DNA of 64,000 nt from Sphaerulina vaccinii (Eukaryota; Ascomycota; Dothideomycetes; Mycosphaerellales; Mycosphaerellaceae). The position numbers and the translations under genes were made by a program. This document shows positions 1 through 12,712 of the stretch, piece by piece. The notes under the pieces are model-generated. The model had not been told where the DNA came from, did not search any database, and saw only the letters and a program-made list of their open reading frames with translations. The stretch spans positions 124,001 to 188,000 of the forward strand of contig JAKUDP010000019.1 in assembly GCA_022570795.1 (NCBI GenBank). Reading direction: 5' to 3'. Positions within the stretch are counted from its first letter, which is position 1. Each line of letters opens with the position of its first letter.

Positions 1-128
1 TGCCATGGAGATGGTGCGGCTGCCTTCAACAAGATAGTAGAACTAACCAGAAATCAGCCCATTCGATTCTCGCCTCGCTCCGCGACCAGCAAGACCACCA
101 CGCCCAGTCAGCGACAGACTGGCCAGGC

Positions 129-450
129 TCAGAGCAGCACGAGACAAGCAGAGAGAGCAGTAAATAGTCCCAATGTAAGCAGGACAAACACGTTGTACCT
201 GTAAGCCCAGCTGACGACTTGCGGAGACAAAGGCAAAGCCACCATCTGCGACGAGAACTTACCTTTCATCGTTTCCCTTTCCGAATGACTCCACTAAGAT
301 GACTGTAGCCATGGCACTGCGATCAGCGTCATTCAAGAATACCTCGAAAGGAAGGAGGATGGAAGCATGCTGACGACGGTAGCCTTTCCCGAAAATCATA
401 TACCCACACGATATGAAGCGCTCCAGCGCCGAGCACATCGACCAAGGCAC
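129..450 (-). CDS. Possible 3' end of an unidentified gene with a hydrophobic C-terminal tail
   Basis: On the minus strand an open stretch (263-450) ends at a strong donor, GTAAGTT, and an acceptor CTTACAG follows 64 nt later (intron 199-262). Joining them completes an Arg codon and leads into a 23-codon last exon (129-198). That exon is almost wholly hydrophobic (NVFVLLTLGLFTALSACLVLL) and stops at TGA, which looks like a C-terminal membrane anchor. The 5' end is unclear: the Met at 450 is only the first one available in this frame, and another frame (329-541) is also open. I recognise no family. Confidence 0.3.
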
Positions 451-2572
451 CGAGCCTCCCGATAGTACACCAGCGGAGCCTGTTGTTAGGAATAGAACAC
501 AGAAGAGGAGGCTCGTAAGCGGCGTAGAGAGGACTTGCCACCAGGGTAGCCCTCGCTGATCGTATACCTTACACAGTCACACACCCTGGACTATGCTTTG
601 CGCATGACAGAGTACTTTCGCAAACGATGAGAGAAATTGCCTATCGTATGCGTTCGCAACTCATGGCCTCAGGGAGTCATGTGCTTCTGCATGTCGAGCG
701 GATCCGACGCGCCATGCTTGAATCGCAGCGTAGAGCGTCCCTAGGTAGTGCACCTGGAGCTTACAGGCGGTCCGGCATAAGAGCAGAGCATCGGTCCGCG
801 CTGACCAAGCATGTTCTTCTGTAACGTGTAACGAGCAGGATATGGGGCCTCAGGTTGGGCGGAAGCGTATGTCTTTGCTAGAACCAGACCTGGCATGGCA
901 GATTCACGCAGTCGGGCAAGCCAGCTTAATGCTGGACAAAATAGAGCTCACAGACAGTAGTCCGGATATACTGACACTTCGGCAGACCTTTCCTGGACTC
1001 TTGCTGGATGCTGGCAGGTAATTCGGCACATATCATACTTCGGCCAGACGGAAGACGTGCGATTCCAAGACGTACTGCGTACACTCAGCGATAGCGTGAC
1101 TTCTATTAGCGGCTCTAGATCTCAACAGAGATAGTCCATTGACTTGTTTCAGCTGAGCAAGTGCAGTGTGCGTGCGCTGCTGCTGGGTGTATGGCTCTGA
1201 GCTTCGGATGTACATCAAACAAGCGCTACGAGACTGATGTCTTACTGGGAAAACTGTTCGCCTCTCGCCAACGGTATTGCTCGTTTCAGGTTCTTGGTTA
1301 TGCTTGTTGATGTCCAGCAAGTTCGTGAGTTGTTCCGACTCTGTCTTGCATGTATATTTCGTGGCTCCTCGGCAACAGTCTTCTCCTGCTACAACGTATA
1401 TGCTTGGAAAGCGATGCTTACCAGTGACGAGCGTGGCGAGCTTTCAATAAGCTAGGTTGGCTGTGGTCAGCAAGTATCGAGTTCCTGCCGCCTTGACTTG
1501 CACACGTCTGCAGAGGAAGGTAGGCTGTCGACTCCAGCTTTAACTTGCCAACGATGCAGATACATCTTCCACCTACCATCGGCAATGACATGCGGTAGCC
1601 TCCACAAGTCAGCAACGCCAGAAGCTCTCCAAGATCCAGTGCCTATCCCCTGTGTCGACGGCGTCGGCAAGCCGCTCCTACCTTCAAGAGACGCGACGAC
1701 TTTCCACACAAGGTCTCCACGCGTTAGTCTCCGATGAGTTGATGTGCGTCTGTTCATCAGAAAGGTGCCACTTCAAGGGATTGGCGGGAGGTCTTTGTAC
1801 GGGCTGAGAGCTACCGCCGAAGGTACTCGACATGAAAGAAGTGATAGTCGATGTTCGAGTTGTCGTTGTCATGTCCTGCATCTCAATGTTGGGCAACCGG
1901 ATGTCGTCGAGGTAAGCTTCGGTATGCTGACTGTTGCCGTCCGACTCAGGCCGAAGACTTGGCCGTGGGTGGTGGGTGTTTCAGCGTATCAAGTAGCACA
2001 GAGCTTGCATAGATCTGTCCTCTTTGGCCTCTGTCTGCGGCAGCCTAGCAGTTCTCAGCGAAGATGCCTCTCAAGAGCGTTTCACAAGCAACATTCGTCG
2101 ATCGGCCACCGGCAGGAGAGATCCAGGATGCCCTCAACCTTCTTCACCGATCTCGCACATGCCAAACGCAGCTCTGCTTTCGCCGAGCTTACTCAGGCAG
2201 TCACAAGGCCGCAGCAAGGTTCACCGCTCCTGTCTCGAAGATCTCTCGTTCCGATGTGCTGTGAGACATTATTGATGAAGTGGATGAAGCAGAACAGACA
2301 CCAACACAAAGGGTGAAGTCGACACAAGGTAACCACCAGCGGACCGACCAATCCGAACGAAGCCTTCACTCCACTCTTCACGTGCTTTTCTTGGCCGACG
2401 ACGCGGGCTGGCGGCTGCGGGCAAACTACGACTCGCCTGTGTGCTGAGCTCCACTGCTCTGGCACGCCAGACAGATTTTGTTTGTGGTCGCGTCCTCAGA
2501 TGGGTTCACTTGCAGTGAGATCTCAGCACAAGACAAGCTGTCGACCAGCTTTGACAGCAGGACGACAACATC
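451..2572. other. Stretch without a recognisable gene
   Basis: Several open frames of 60-190 codons lie here, the longest at 1744-2316 on the plus strand. None has a recognisable motif, a biased composition typical of protein, or supporting splice sites. It probably includes the promoter of the transporter that starts at 2573. Confidence 0.5.
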
Positions 2573-4813
2573 ATGGTTCATCACAAACGCCGTGAGCGAA
2601 AGCTGCCAGTCCAGCAGCTTTCGATTCTGGGTAAGTACTTTCCTACGCGCTCACATCTTGTTGGAGATGTCTTGGGCATTTGCTGTGCTTGCAGCGGTAA
2701 CGGTACTGGCGGAGTCGAGGACTCGACAGGTTATGCTGTCTCAGCCTCTGTGACACGAAACAAGGATCGAGATCGTGCTACAGCAGACCAACCGCAGCTA
2801 ACAGGACTTCTTTACAGCAATATGTCGTTTCGCCGAACCGCTCGCCTCTACGTCGCTATATCCTTACCTTCCCGAGATGGTAGAATCGTTCAACGTCCCC
2901 CAGAATGAGGTTGGCAAATGGGCAGGAATATGTGCAGCATGTTTCTCACTCTTCCAAGCTCTGTTTGGCATACCGTGGGGACGTTTCTCTGATCAATATG
3001 GCCGCAAACCTGCGATATTGCTCGGTCTCACTTCGACAATGCTGACCAGTCTGCTCTGGGGCTTCTCCTGGAATCTGCCAATGGCGATCGTAGCAAGAGC
3101 ATTGGCAGGAATGGGCAATGGTAATGTGGGTATTATACGCACTACTGTCGCAGAGATGGTACCGTTCAAAGAGTTACAACCCAGAGCTTTCAGTCTGATG
3201 CCTTTAGTGTGGAACATTGGAAGTATCTTCGGGCCTACAATTGGTGGTGCACTGGCGAATCCACTGAATGTGAGGCCCGGTGAGCAGACCGACAGCAAGA
3301 ATCTCTTCGCACAGTATCCATACCTTCTACCCAATCTGGTGAGTGCAGCATTCTTCGCTGTAGGTATCACAACAGGAATCTTGTTCCTAGAAGAGACACT
3401 GGAGACAGTACAAGGCAGGCGAGATCCTGGTCTTGTCTTGGGCAAGAAGATCTCGAGCGCAGTCAAGCGCTCTGTCATCAAGGTAGAAGAGACTCTACAC
3501 ATTCGCTCCAAGTCTGACACAGCGACACACACGAATGGCGAAACGGATCCATTGCTGAAGCGCCCAGCATCCTCCGACGACTCAGAGGCGGGGATGGCGT
3601 ACGAGCCCAAGCAACGAATTGCTGCACCCACCTGGAGAGAAGTCATGAACCGACAGGCTTGGATCAACCTGATAGTCTACACTTTGCTTGCGATGCACGC
3701 CATGGCCTTTGATCAACTCATCCCAGTCTTCATGCAGCACGACCCAATTGGCTCGCCCGACAGCACACCTTACGAGTTCCCTCTCAAATTCGCTGGCGGA
3801 TTTGGCCTGAACCACTTTCAGATTGGACTGATGTCGACAGGTTACGGCATCGTTGGTAAGCATAGCTCGTAACCTGTTCCCGGAACAATACTAACCCGCT
3901 CACAGGCATGTTCGTTCAATTCTTCGTCTTCCCGCCTTTGGCACGAAAGTATGGAGTGCTCATTTGGCTGAAGATTGTTGCGATTGCATTCCCAGTAATC
4001 TACCTGCTCACGCCCTTTACCGCTCTCCTGCCGACCACGCAGAGCCAGGTTGCATGCATGTTCGTCGCAATGATGCTAAAGTGCCTGTGCGGCATCTTTG
4101 CCTTCCCATGCTCGACAATCCTGCTCACCAACAGTGCATCAAGCTTACGTACACTCGGAACGCTGAACGGCATAGCAACTAGTGCTTCAGCTGTGGGCAG
4201 AGCAGCCGGACCTGCGTTGGCTGGCTTGGTATTTAGCGCAGGTGTCAAGAAAGGCTACCTCATTGCGCCGTGGTGGTTCCTGACAGCCATCGCGATCATC
4301 GCTGCCATTCCTGTGTGGTGGCTTGTGGAAGGCGAAGGTTTTGGCGGTGACGATGAAGTCTCCGACGACGAAGACGAGGAAGACATCGAAGAGGACCTGC
4401 AGGCTGCAGCAATAGAGAACGGAGCTGAAGCTCAAGGCAAGAACGTCGTGCCTGGACCAACTCCTAATGGCGTCTTACAGCACGACCACGAGGAAGAAGA
4501 ACAACAAGAGAGATCTTATGGTGGCCTGGCACCACTGACCAGGACGAACACGACTGCTTCGACAGCTATGATGAGCGATGCCGATGATGAAGATTACGAC
4601 AGTAGAGGAGGCTCTGAAGTTGGCACGCTAAGCCGGACACGGAGCAGAAGAGCCTCAGGTGCCGCTCCGTCTGATGATGTGGCCTCACCTACACTGTCCA
4701 GACGCAACTCCAGGCGTGTCATGCGACGGATGTCCATTCCAGTCATGGGTAGCGCCAGTCGACGCTACAGCAGCAATCTTGGGCAGTCCTTTGGCTCTGC
4801 TGGTGGTCACTGA
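2573..4813 (+). CDS. MFS transporter, multidrug/metal type (YCR023C/ZIFL-like)
   Basis: A 12-helix major facilitator of 667 residues, probably a proton-coupled exporter of drugs or metals at the plasma or vacuolar membrane. Three exons: 2573-2630, 2818-3855 and 3906-4813; the introns are 187 and 50 nt. The first splice restores the family start LPVQQLSIL followed by ICRFAEPLASTSLYPYLPEM. The helix 2-3 loop has the MFS signature GRFSDQYGRKP. A cytoplasmic loop splits the two six-helix halves at about residues 200-260. After the last helix (about residue 460) there is a long tail: first acidic (DDEVSDDEDEEDIEED), then Ser/Arg-rich with many RRxS-like sites that could be kinase targets. The substrate cannot be read from sequence. 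Confidence 0.92.
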
Positions 4814-6290
4814 TGGGCTGTGTTCTGCTTTAGGTGCAAAAGCCTTGCTTTCTGTATTGCGAGTCACGGTAGCGAGGAGTTTCGGTCATCTGTATCAATG
4901 CTAACAGGACTGTGGAATACAATAACAATTGACAAGTGGCCCAACAGTCTCCATTTTCAAGACCTTTCTCCAATGGGACCACGACTGCAAGCTGAAGAGC
5001 ATAGTGCCAAGCAACTCCAGGAGAGGCGCCTTTGATGTTCTCATTATCTTCGCTCTTTGCAGCGTGAGAACACCCCGAGGATCTTGACAACACGGAACGA
5101 TCAGCAAGATGACATCAAGCACCAGGCATTCAGGCATACACTGTCGGCTTACGCGCTGCATGCATCGAGATGCTCTGTACTGGAGGGAAAGAATGCAAGT
5201 CGACAGCAACGAAGGATGAGCAGACTGGCCAACTGCTGAAAGTGCAAAAAGAAATTCGACGATAACCCGTACATCCGGACGCAGAGCGCTGTTGCCAGCG
5301 CTAAGCGCAATCCTTCTGGTTGGGAGAGAACGCAGCCATTACAGCTATTTACGCTCCAGAGGAACGACGTTCTCAAATTTCCCCTTCTCTTTGGTCAGTC
5401 TCACTGTGCGAAGTTGACTGCTAGTGTCAATTCGCTGGTTCCAATGGAACAAGAGAGGTTCTGACGAAAGCTTAAGGTAATTGCCAGATGCGTTCAAAGT
5501 TGAACTTGGTTGTCATAACCACTTGACCACGAAGCCTTGTTGCGATAGTGGGGACTTTGGCTTTCAACAGAGCTATCTGCCTCATATGAGGGGTCCACAG
5601 CAAGAGTGCTGTCCGGCACACAGCCAGGGAACTGTGGCACGATTGCTTGTCGCGCATTCCGGACAGAATGGCGCCACGAATGATCACAGACATGAACATA
5701 AAGTGGAGACTGATATGGATCTCACGAGCATTTGAATCGCGAACGACGCACTGGTCTGCCGCTACATCAAGGACGACTGTTGAGAAAGAATCAGATGCTC
5801 AAGTATGTGTAGGCTCATGGTACATGGCGAGAGACTAGTAATGCTGTCTATCTAGTAAATGTTGCTCTATGCGAAGGAGGAGCGAAGCAATCGCCGCCTC
5901 TACGGGGGATTTCACGTGTCGCCTCAACGATGCGCTGCGAGCGTCATCTTAGATGAAGAGCAATGCGAGTGTTCACAAACGTTATCTATGCCAACGACTC
6001 ACAGGTGAACTACTAGGCCAAAGACGACTGTGGAAAGGAAGTCCGGCATTGCAAGGACATACTCTGATAAAGCTGGGAACAAAGCATCCCTGGTTACATG
6101 TGACATCGATCTAGCTGAACACATGGAGCGAAGCAATGCAGCCTTTTCATCACCCGCCTGTCTCTACCCCAGAGCAGCACAGGGATCTCGAATTCTACAA
6201 CCTGCGGTACCGGCAGCACAGTCACTCGCGCGCAGTAAAGCCATCACTCCATCTGGCTGGACCTTCACAGCCAGGAGACGAGCCTGTCGC
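4814..6290. other. Intergenic, no gene seen
   Basis: This stretch lies between the convergent transporter (plus) and the small gene at 6291-6732 (minus). Only short open frames without motifs are present. Confidence 0.5.
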
Positions 6291-6732
6291 TCAGCCGAAG
6301 TCAACCTCGATATCGTCCAGCCCAATATCCCCTCCGAAGTCATCGAAAAGGTCTAGTGCATCGACCCATCGCCACTCTGCAACGACGACCCAGTATCGGG
6401 CCGATCATAGTTCTCGTGCGCTACCTTCTCATCAGCAAGCCATTCCCTTACCTCCACCATTCAGTCCGGAACAGCAACTTACGCTTTCCCTTCCCCTCAA
6501 GCTTCGGATCTGGCTTGCTCTCCTTCTTCTTGACGAGCTTCTTCACACCCGCTACGCCCTTGGAAATGGCAGTGCCGGTCAGCTGGTAACCAATGACTGG
6601 CATGTCGAGCACGTCTGGCTTGCCGCCGTTGTCCTTGATTACGTCCCAGTGAGCACTGCCGGTGCCGCCGGCCTTCTTCTCTGGCTGCTTGTCTTTGTCG
6701 GGTTTCTTGGTGAGGGCGGCTTCGGGGGCCAT
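6291..6732 (-). CDS. Small two-exon protein, Lys-rich with an acidic tail, unknown function
   Basis: Exon 1 (6483-6732) starts in a good context (CCAACCATGGCC) and ends at a strong donor, GTAAGTTG. The acceptor TTGCAG at 6377 gives a second exon (6291-6376) and a product of 111 residues; a later acceptor, CACTAG, would give a protein eight residues shorter in the same frame. The N-terminal half is Lys/Pro-rich, the middle reads DVLDMPVIGYQLTGTAISKG, then a KKLVKKK patch, and the spliced tail is very acidic (DLFDDFGGDIGLDDIEVDFG). Reading through the intron instead gives a stop after 11 residues. The change from basic body to acidic tail supports the splice. I do not recognise the family. Confidence 0.5.
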
Positions 6733-6976
6733 GGTTGGTGGTGGTTGAAGGAGAGAGTCGATGGGGTTGAAGGAGGTGAGTCTGCTTCCCAATGCTGAAA
6801 GTTATGTTTGAACTCATAGAAGAAGACCGTGGTCTCATTTTGGGTAAAAGTGGCAACGGTAAATACACGAAGGTCAATTCAGCGCGTTGTAGAGCTTCAC
6901 TTGCCACTCTGGCAAGCAGCATTCACCTCGTGCGACACATTCTCGACGCTTCTGCTACGTCCCAAACAGCTCCGCG

Positions 6977-7908
6977 ATGGAAATGAGAAGGTCCCAATGG
7001 CTGTTTCCGTGGCCGCTGGGGCGTCAGAGTGTGATTGGTGCTGGACACAGCAATGTTCGCGTGGTCAGAGGTTCACCAGCAGGAGATACCATTCCGGCAG
7101 CAGCATCCGCTACACCTAAGAAAAGGGTCAAGATTGTCGAAGTAATCCCACCGCGATGAAAGCGCAGCTGCTGGCAGCGAGGGGTGGATTAGGAAATCGA
7201 GCGTTCAGAAGAAAGGAAGTCGTAGGCACTCCGACAAAGACAAAGAGCCGATTTATGCAACAGCTCGCACGAAACGCAGACCAAGTTTCAACAAGCCATT
7301 CGAAGCGTCCCTTCATGCTCGACGACTTGCAGATTACTCCGCAACACGACGACCAAGTTCGACAAGCTCTCGAAGGTCAAACTACACCAACAAAAAAGCA
7401 GAGAGTGCAGCAGGAAGAGAGGACGATCACACTTTATAACGACAACGTTCGAAAGATACGTGCAGGCTGCATCCACTGTTTCGAATCCCTACCTAGCCAC
7501 TCTGGAAGTTGTTTGTCTTGGTCCCATTTATGAGAGACAGCACCATCAATTGCTCGTGAGTGCAACACATCGCCAGTATCGACCATGAGCGACGAAGACT
7601 GGATTGAGCTGTACTCAGCTGCTCTGGACGCCCGCGATGCGCGTGAGCAGGTTCACAAGCCTATCATAGATGCTTGTGAGCCACACATTTCTCGTTTCTC
7701 ATTCTTTGTACCGAATGCTGAAGTGCTTGCAGACACCACGTTGGCCGACCGTACTGCACTTGCCGCCACGAGAACGATATCCAGCACGACGCTTCCAGCA
7801 GGCCGAGAAGACCAAGCAGCCGAGCCACAAACCCACCCGACAGCCAAAGAGAACGAACCAGTCAGAAGAGAACGAGATTCGTGTCTTTGTTGTTGTAAAG
7901 TACAGTAA
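6977..7908 (+). CDS. Possible coding region, gene model unresolved
   Basis: Three overlapping frames look protein-like in succession: about 6977-7159, 7156-7533 (Lys/Gln-rich, TPTKKQRVQ), and 7585-7908, which starts MSDEDWIELYSAALDARDAREQ. A second frame between about 7225 and 7588 is also open and plausible. A candidate intron (GTGAGC...TTGCAG, 7676-7735) lies in the last one and keeps the frame. Either a multi-exon gene or a decayed one would fit. No family recognised; low confidence. Confidence 0.22.
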
Positions 7909-8027
7909 TCGAACATACACACATATCAGCCGTCTAGAGTCCCGCTCGAACGCCACCGATTCTGCAATGGATGAATGAATGAATGCGCCCCTCACTCCCT
8001 CACACCCTTCACCACCTCCTACTATTA

Positions 8028-9760
8028 CTACGTCACATACCTATACAACGGACTTCGATCGCCCATCTCCAGAAGTTGCTGCTCAGTGTAAAACTGCTTG
8101 ACCTGCTCCGGAGACATCTTATCTCGCTTGGCATTTTCTCTTTCACATAGCCACTTCAGCGTGAGAGCTGCCAGAATACCGCTGATCAGGACAGCTAAAG
8201 AGAAGCCAAAGCCAAGCTGGTACTTTGGAGCTTGTCTTGCGAGGAAGATGTTTGCGCCGATGGCCCCACCGAAGTTGGAGAGAGTGGTAGTGAAAGCCAT
8301 GCCGATGGCTCTGCGCCAGGAAGGGGCGAGATTGTTGGCGACCCAGGCGATGAGGGAGTTGACGCCACATGACACTAGGATTCGAGGTCAGCAGACGATC
8401 AGGTAGTGTGGAGAGAGTGGGATACTTACAGCCGGCTGGAATCAAGTACAAGAAACCATAAGTCACGCCAGGGTATCTCGGATGAGGAATAGCCAGCAGA
8501 GCAACGTAGGCGATAGACGAAACGGCGTAAGGAATCACCACGAACTTCCATCGTGTCTGGCAACCATCGGCATAAATTGAGACTCCCAGCGTGACAGCAC
8601 AAGCCAGGAGGAAGACAGGTACCGTGAGCAATTGTGCTTCCCAGGTCTTGTAGCCGAGTTCTTTGATGATGGTAGGGCAGAAGAAGGTAAAAGCGTAGAA
8701 GGGAATGGATTGTCCGCAGACAATGATACCGGTGAGCCAGAGCTTAGGGTCAGAGAGGGTTCCGGTGAGGTGCTTCCACTCGAAGCGATCGCCGTTGTTG
8801 ATGACTTGGCCCTCTTTTGTTCCGGCGTCTTGTTGTAGTCTGCGACGGATGATGTCTTTCTCGCCATCGTTGAGGAAGGTGCAGGTTTGAGGAGAGTTGG
8901 GGAGCATCCAATAGGTGAGAATACCGATGACGATTGTGAGGAGACCTTCGAGGATGAAGCTAAGTGTAGAGGTTAGTAGAGTCTAGGAGGAGACTTGGTG
9001 AGATACTCACATCCATCGCCAACCCTCATAGCCTGCAATGCCTTCCATCTTTTCGATGCCATATGCAAGAAGTCCAGAGAACGCTCCAGCTAGAGTCGCT
9101 GAGCAGTAGAAGAGTGCTACACGGAACTGATACTCGAATCGGCAGTACCACAGCGTGCAGAGAAATGATGCGGCAGGGAAGAATCCCGCTTCGAAGAGAC
9201 CAAGGAGAATACGGCAGGCAATCAGTTGGTTCTTGGTTTGGACCCAGCCATGACACATCATCGCCGTGCCCCAACAAGTCATTAGAAAAGCCATCCATAG
9301 CGATGGTTTGACCTTCTTCAAGACCATGTTCGACGGAATCATGAAGGTGGCGTATGTGAAGAAGAAGACTGTCAAAGCCAAATTGAAGTCGGTTCCGTCC
9401 ATCTTGAGCGTTTTGGTCATGCCCGCAATCTTAGCATTGCCAACTGCGAGATCGTCAGTATGGAGATTGAGCTATTGATCGTATGTTATGGTACTCACTG
9501 TTTGATCGATCCAAGAACGAAAGCAGATACAACACAGCCAGCCAAGATGGAAGCCTCCAGTCCACCTTCCTCAGAATCCTCTTCACCTCCTTATCATGGT
9601 AATCTGGCAGGTCTGAATCGTCCAATCCCTTGTGCTCCTCATGCCGGATGAAGGTAGCAACATGTTTGTACGCGTCGCCATTCCCAACGGTGTACTGCGA
9701 CTTGTCGTTCATGGCTTTGGGCGTAGTTGAAATGTAGTTGACGACACGGAATGGCTCCAT
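8028..9760 (-). CDS. Anion:cation symporter of the Dal5/Tna1 (allantoate/nicotinate permease) family
   Basis: An MFS permease of the ACS family, which imports carboxylates or amides such as allantoate, nicotinate, pantothenate or biotin precursors by proton symport. Four exons: 9499-9760, 9011-9443, 8430-8959 and 8028-8374, with introns of 55, 51 and 55 nt, encode 523 residues. Family marks in order: a cytoplasmic N-terminus ending KVDWRLPSWLAVLYLLSFLDRSN, read in two pieces as KVDWRLP and LSFLDRSN; IPSNMVLKK in helix 2; GLFEAGFFPA in helix 4; GWRWIFILEGLLT formed across the second intron; and SWRRAIGMA in the second half. The splice at the third intron restores GLSCGVNSLIAWVANN. Several hundred bases of unassigned DNA separate it from its neighbours. 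The substrate cannot be decided. Confidence 0.93.
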
Positions 9761-11550
9761 CGTGGAGGGAGTCGGCAGATGTTGGTCTCAGGCTACTATC
9801 TTGTATTCTCATCGCGGTTAGGGCCGGTCACCGTCCAGCAGCTGTTGTAGGGATATCCACTTTCGTGGAAATGCGAAGGGTCCGGATGATCCGTTCATGG
9901 GAGTACTGAAAGGCTCAAAGTCAATTCCGGGTTGATCTGTAGTTCCAACAAGGACTAACCCTGGCTTCGACCTGTCATGTTGCTACTTTGAAGCATAATC
10001 CTGGCTTGCGCGCTAAACAGTAACCATGTTCTGAGGCGGTTATGCAACTCATGCTGGTGCAGTTCCGCACCATCAACAACCAACTCAGATCTGTTTCTGT
10101 CGTGTTAGTCTCCACAGTACGGTCAGTCTAGCCGAATGTAAGAAGTGGTGCAGTCGCCAGAAGACACCATCGCGCTCCCTTGGCATTGCTCCATTCCTTC
10201 ATTTCAAGTGCTTGAGTGTGATAAGGCATTGTGCGCCAAGTGCCATTGCACCTCTGTCAAAGCTTTTCCTCCAGCATCTGGCAAAGTTTGTGAGATCACG
10301 CCAGCTTGACGAACAGGCCCAATCGCATTGCAGTACCGAGGTTGTCAGCAGCATGCCAACGCAGTGCCTATCTGGGAGTACTTCTGACTGAGCTCGTTGG
10401 TACCTCGATAAGGTTGAACTTGATGTACAGTAAGGCAGTTCCATAAGCACTCGCTGGCAGCTGCCGCGTTGGTCCGGAGGATTTGGTGTCCGCCGGCGGC
10501 TGTACGTACGAAAGCGAAGGTCTCTTGTGAGTAGAAATCATTGTGCCAGCGTCACGGTTCGTGGCCGCACCGTGCTGTACGCTGAAAAGTGTTGGGCGCG
10601 AGTTCTGCAGCTGCCATACCACGCCGATCGCAGCTCCCATGTTGGTCTTGGCTTGTTGACAGGTTTATTCCTGATAGAGAAGCAAGCAGGCCTCGTCCTG
10701 GCCAAATTGAGTCGTTTCGTAACGTGCACGGACTGGAGAGAAGTGTTTCGTGCGTACAGGCCTGAGAATAGATAAGTGAAGTAGGAGTCGAATGATCCAA
10801 TCATAAAAGAACTCGTTCAGCGTCGACATCCGAACTGGGCATCTGATTTAGGCCAAGACGGCTCTGTTGCCGTAGACCATAGCTTACCACGTGGTTGTCA
10901 GCGAGTACCTCTGTGCTGGCGTTACCTTACTCGTTGAACCAAGCCTTTGGATAGCGTTCCAAGCCTGTCGTCCATCTCTTGAGAATACTCGTCATAAGCA
11001 CCATACTGCTCGTCCAAGCCATCACGCCAGGTTCTTGCCATGAGTACCATACTCGTCCGAGCGACTTGATACCAGAGGTTAGCTATGGCTTGGATACATG
11101 TGATATGAGCGGCCGGATGATCATTGTTGAGCTTTGGATTTGATTCTCGATATTGTCTTCTCCGTGCTTTGTGGTCACGTCATGGCTCCGGCCATACAGG
11201 AGAGGACATGAACACAGCACGTGTCTGATTCGATTCGTGGAAGTTGAGGCTATAAAGGCACTCTTTGTTGTAGCTCTATGATGTGTCGTTGCAGCAGCGG
11301 CCGCATGTACGGGTCAACCTCGACCGACGTTTGACTTAGTAGGTTTTGACGACGACAGTGCTGCCAAGTCTCCAGTATGGCTCCAAGAACGCTTGATGAG
11401 ACCTCATGCCTACGGCCATCTCAGCATCTCCGGTTTCATGAGAAGAGTGATGCGCTGGCAATGTCCAGCTCGTAAGGTCATGCGTAAAGACGGCCGCCTT
11501 GCCATTCCTCGATGTAGCTCGGAGAGCGGGCGCTCGTGGTACCCAGGAAG
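9761..11550. other. Intergenic, no gene seen
   Basis: Upstream region of the Dal5-type permease and beyond. Only short open frames are present; some degenerate short repeats such as AGCACCATACT and AGTACCATACT occur near 11000-11060. Confidence 0.4.
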
Positions 11551-11950
11551 GATCGCCATGTGGTCGCCATTTGTTTGATGAGACGCACGAGGAAATGTAA
11601 AGATGAAGCCTTTGGTAAGCATACCTTGGGTTCAAGGTATATATGCCATGGCAGTCTGACTCCGATAGCGGTTCGAACGGCACACTTGTTCCGGCTTGGT
11701 TGTTGCGACGCCGGCATGCGCTATCAAGATCCTCGCTGAGACTTGTTACAGATCGCCATGTGGTCGCCATTTGTTTGATGAGACGCACGAGGAAATGTAA
11801 AGATGAAGCCTTTGGTAAGCATACCTTGGGTTCAAGGTATATATGCCATGGCAGTCTGACTCCGATAGCGGTTCGGACGGCACGCTTGGTCCGGCTTGGT
11901 CGTTGCGACGCCGGCATGCGCTATCAAGATCCTCGCTGAAACTTGTTACA
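11551..11950. repeat. Tandem direct duplication, two copies of 200 bp
   Basis: Copy 1 is 11551-11750 and copy 2 is 11751-11950, both beginning GATCGCCATGTGGTCGCC. They differ at about five positions, mostly A/G or C/T. Each copy contains the hairpin ACCTTGGGTTCAAGGT just before TATATATGCCATGG. Open frames run through both copies on both strands only because the unit is repeated; nothing suggests a protein. Confidence 0.93.
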
Positions 11951-12712
11951 GAGTGGCCAGTAATGATGGCCGACACACCATGAATGCCAACACCGACGAG
12001 GGCCTCCTAGTGAGTACGGCGTTCTCACAACTCCAAGTATGGTGTCATGTAATTCTCTGATTTGCTGCGACCTCTAAGATGCCAGGATTCTCGGTGCTTC
12101 TCACGATGCGAAAGAGCGAAGATGATGCTATCGGCTGGGTTCATCAGAGTCGGCAGTAAGAAGCGATATGGTCAATACCATGATAGTAAACGAGGGATTG
12201 CAGAAACGCTCGTAGCATCATCAAAACCCTAGAGCGTTCTGCCTTGAGTTTTGTGGCAGTAGACTCGCGTGAGGCGCAGTTCGCATGAGCCGGAAGTGCT
12301 GTGCTGCAGAACGGCAGTGATACTGTTGCTCGCCATGTCCTAACATAGCGTGAGCCGATGAGTGCGTAGAAGGCATTGCTGAACGTATCAGCGCACCCCA
12401 ACTCCGCCGGCTTGACTGTGGTCTGGTAAGCTTGGTTAAGCTGACATAGTCCTGATGCGAATCGTGGCCTGTTCGTGTTCCATATGGCTGATCTCGAACA
12501 TGCGGTATGAGAGCTTGTATGTTCAATAGCAGAAGCGTGCTCCGAGACAGAGGTGAACGGTTCAGACGAGACTGAGGAGTCTCGGGCTATGTGTAAAGCA
12601 TTTCGTATTTTGGGTATCTTCACTCATTCCTCATGCTACAGAACGTCAGTAGTAGAGCACGCTGACCACCAACTCCATCGCTAAAGCTCCAATAAAGCAG
12701 TCGCATCTTGAG
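11951..12712. other. Intergenic, no gene seen
   Basis: Downstream flank of the tandem repeat and 3' side of the Rpc34 gene. A minus-strand open frame of 159 codons (12144-12623) has no motif and is probably chance. Confidence 0.4.

Noticed and set aside
1744..2316. 190-codon open frame on the plus strand
   Set aside because: No motif, Arg/Ser/Cys-rich random composition, overlaps other frames of equal quality.
2993..3667. 224-codon open frame antisense to the MFS transporter
   Set aside because: Shadow of a strongly supported coding exon.
11336..11976. Long open frames through the 200-bp tandem repeat
   Set aside because: They exist because the repeat length is compatible with an open frame; the peptide repeats but shows no protein features.
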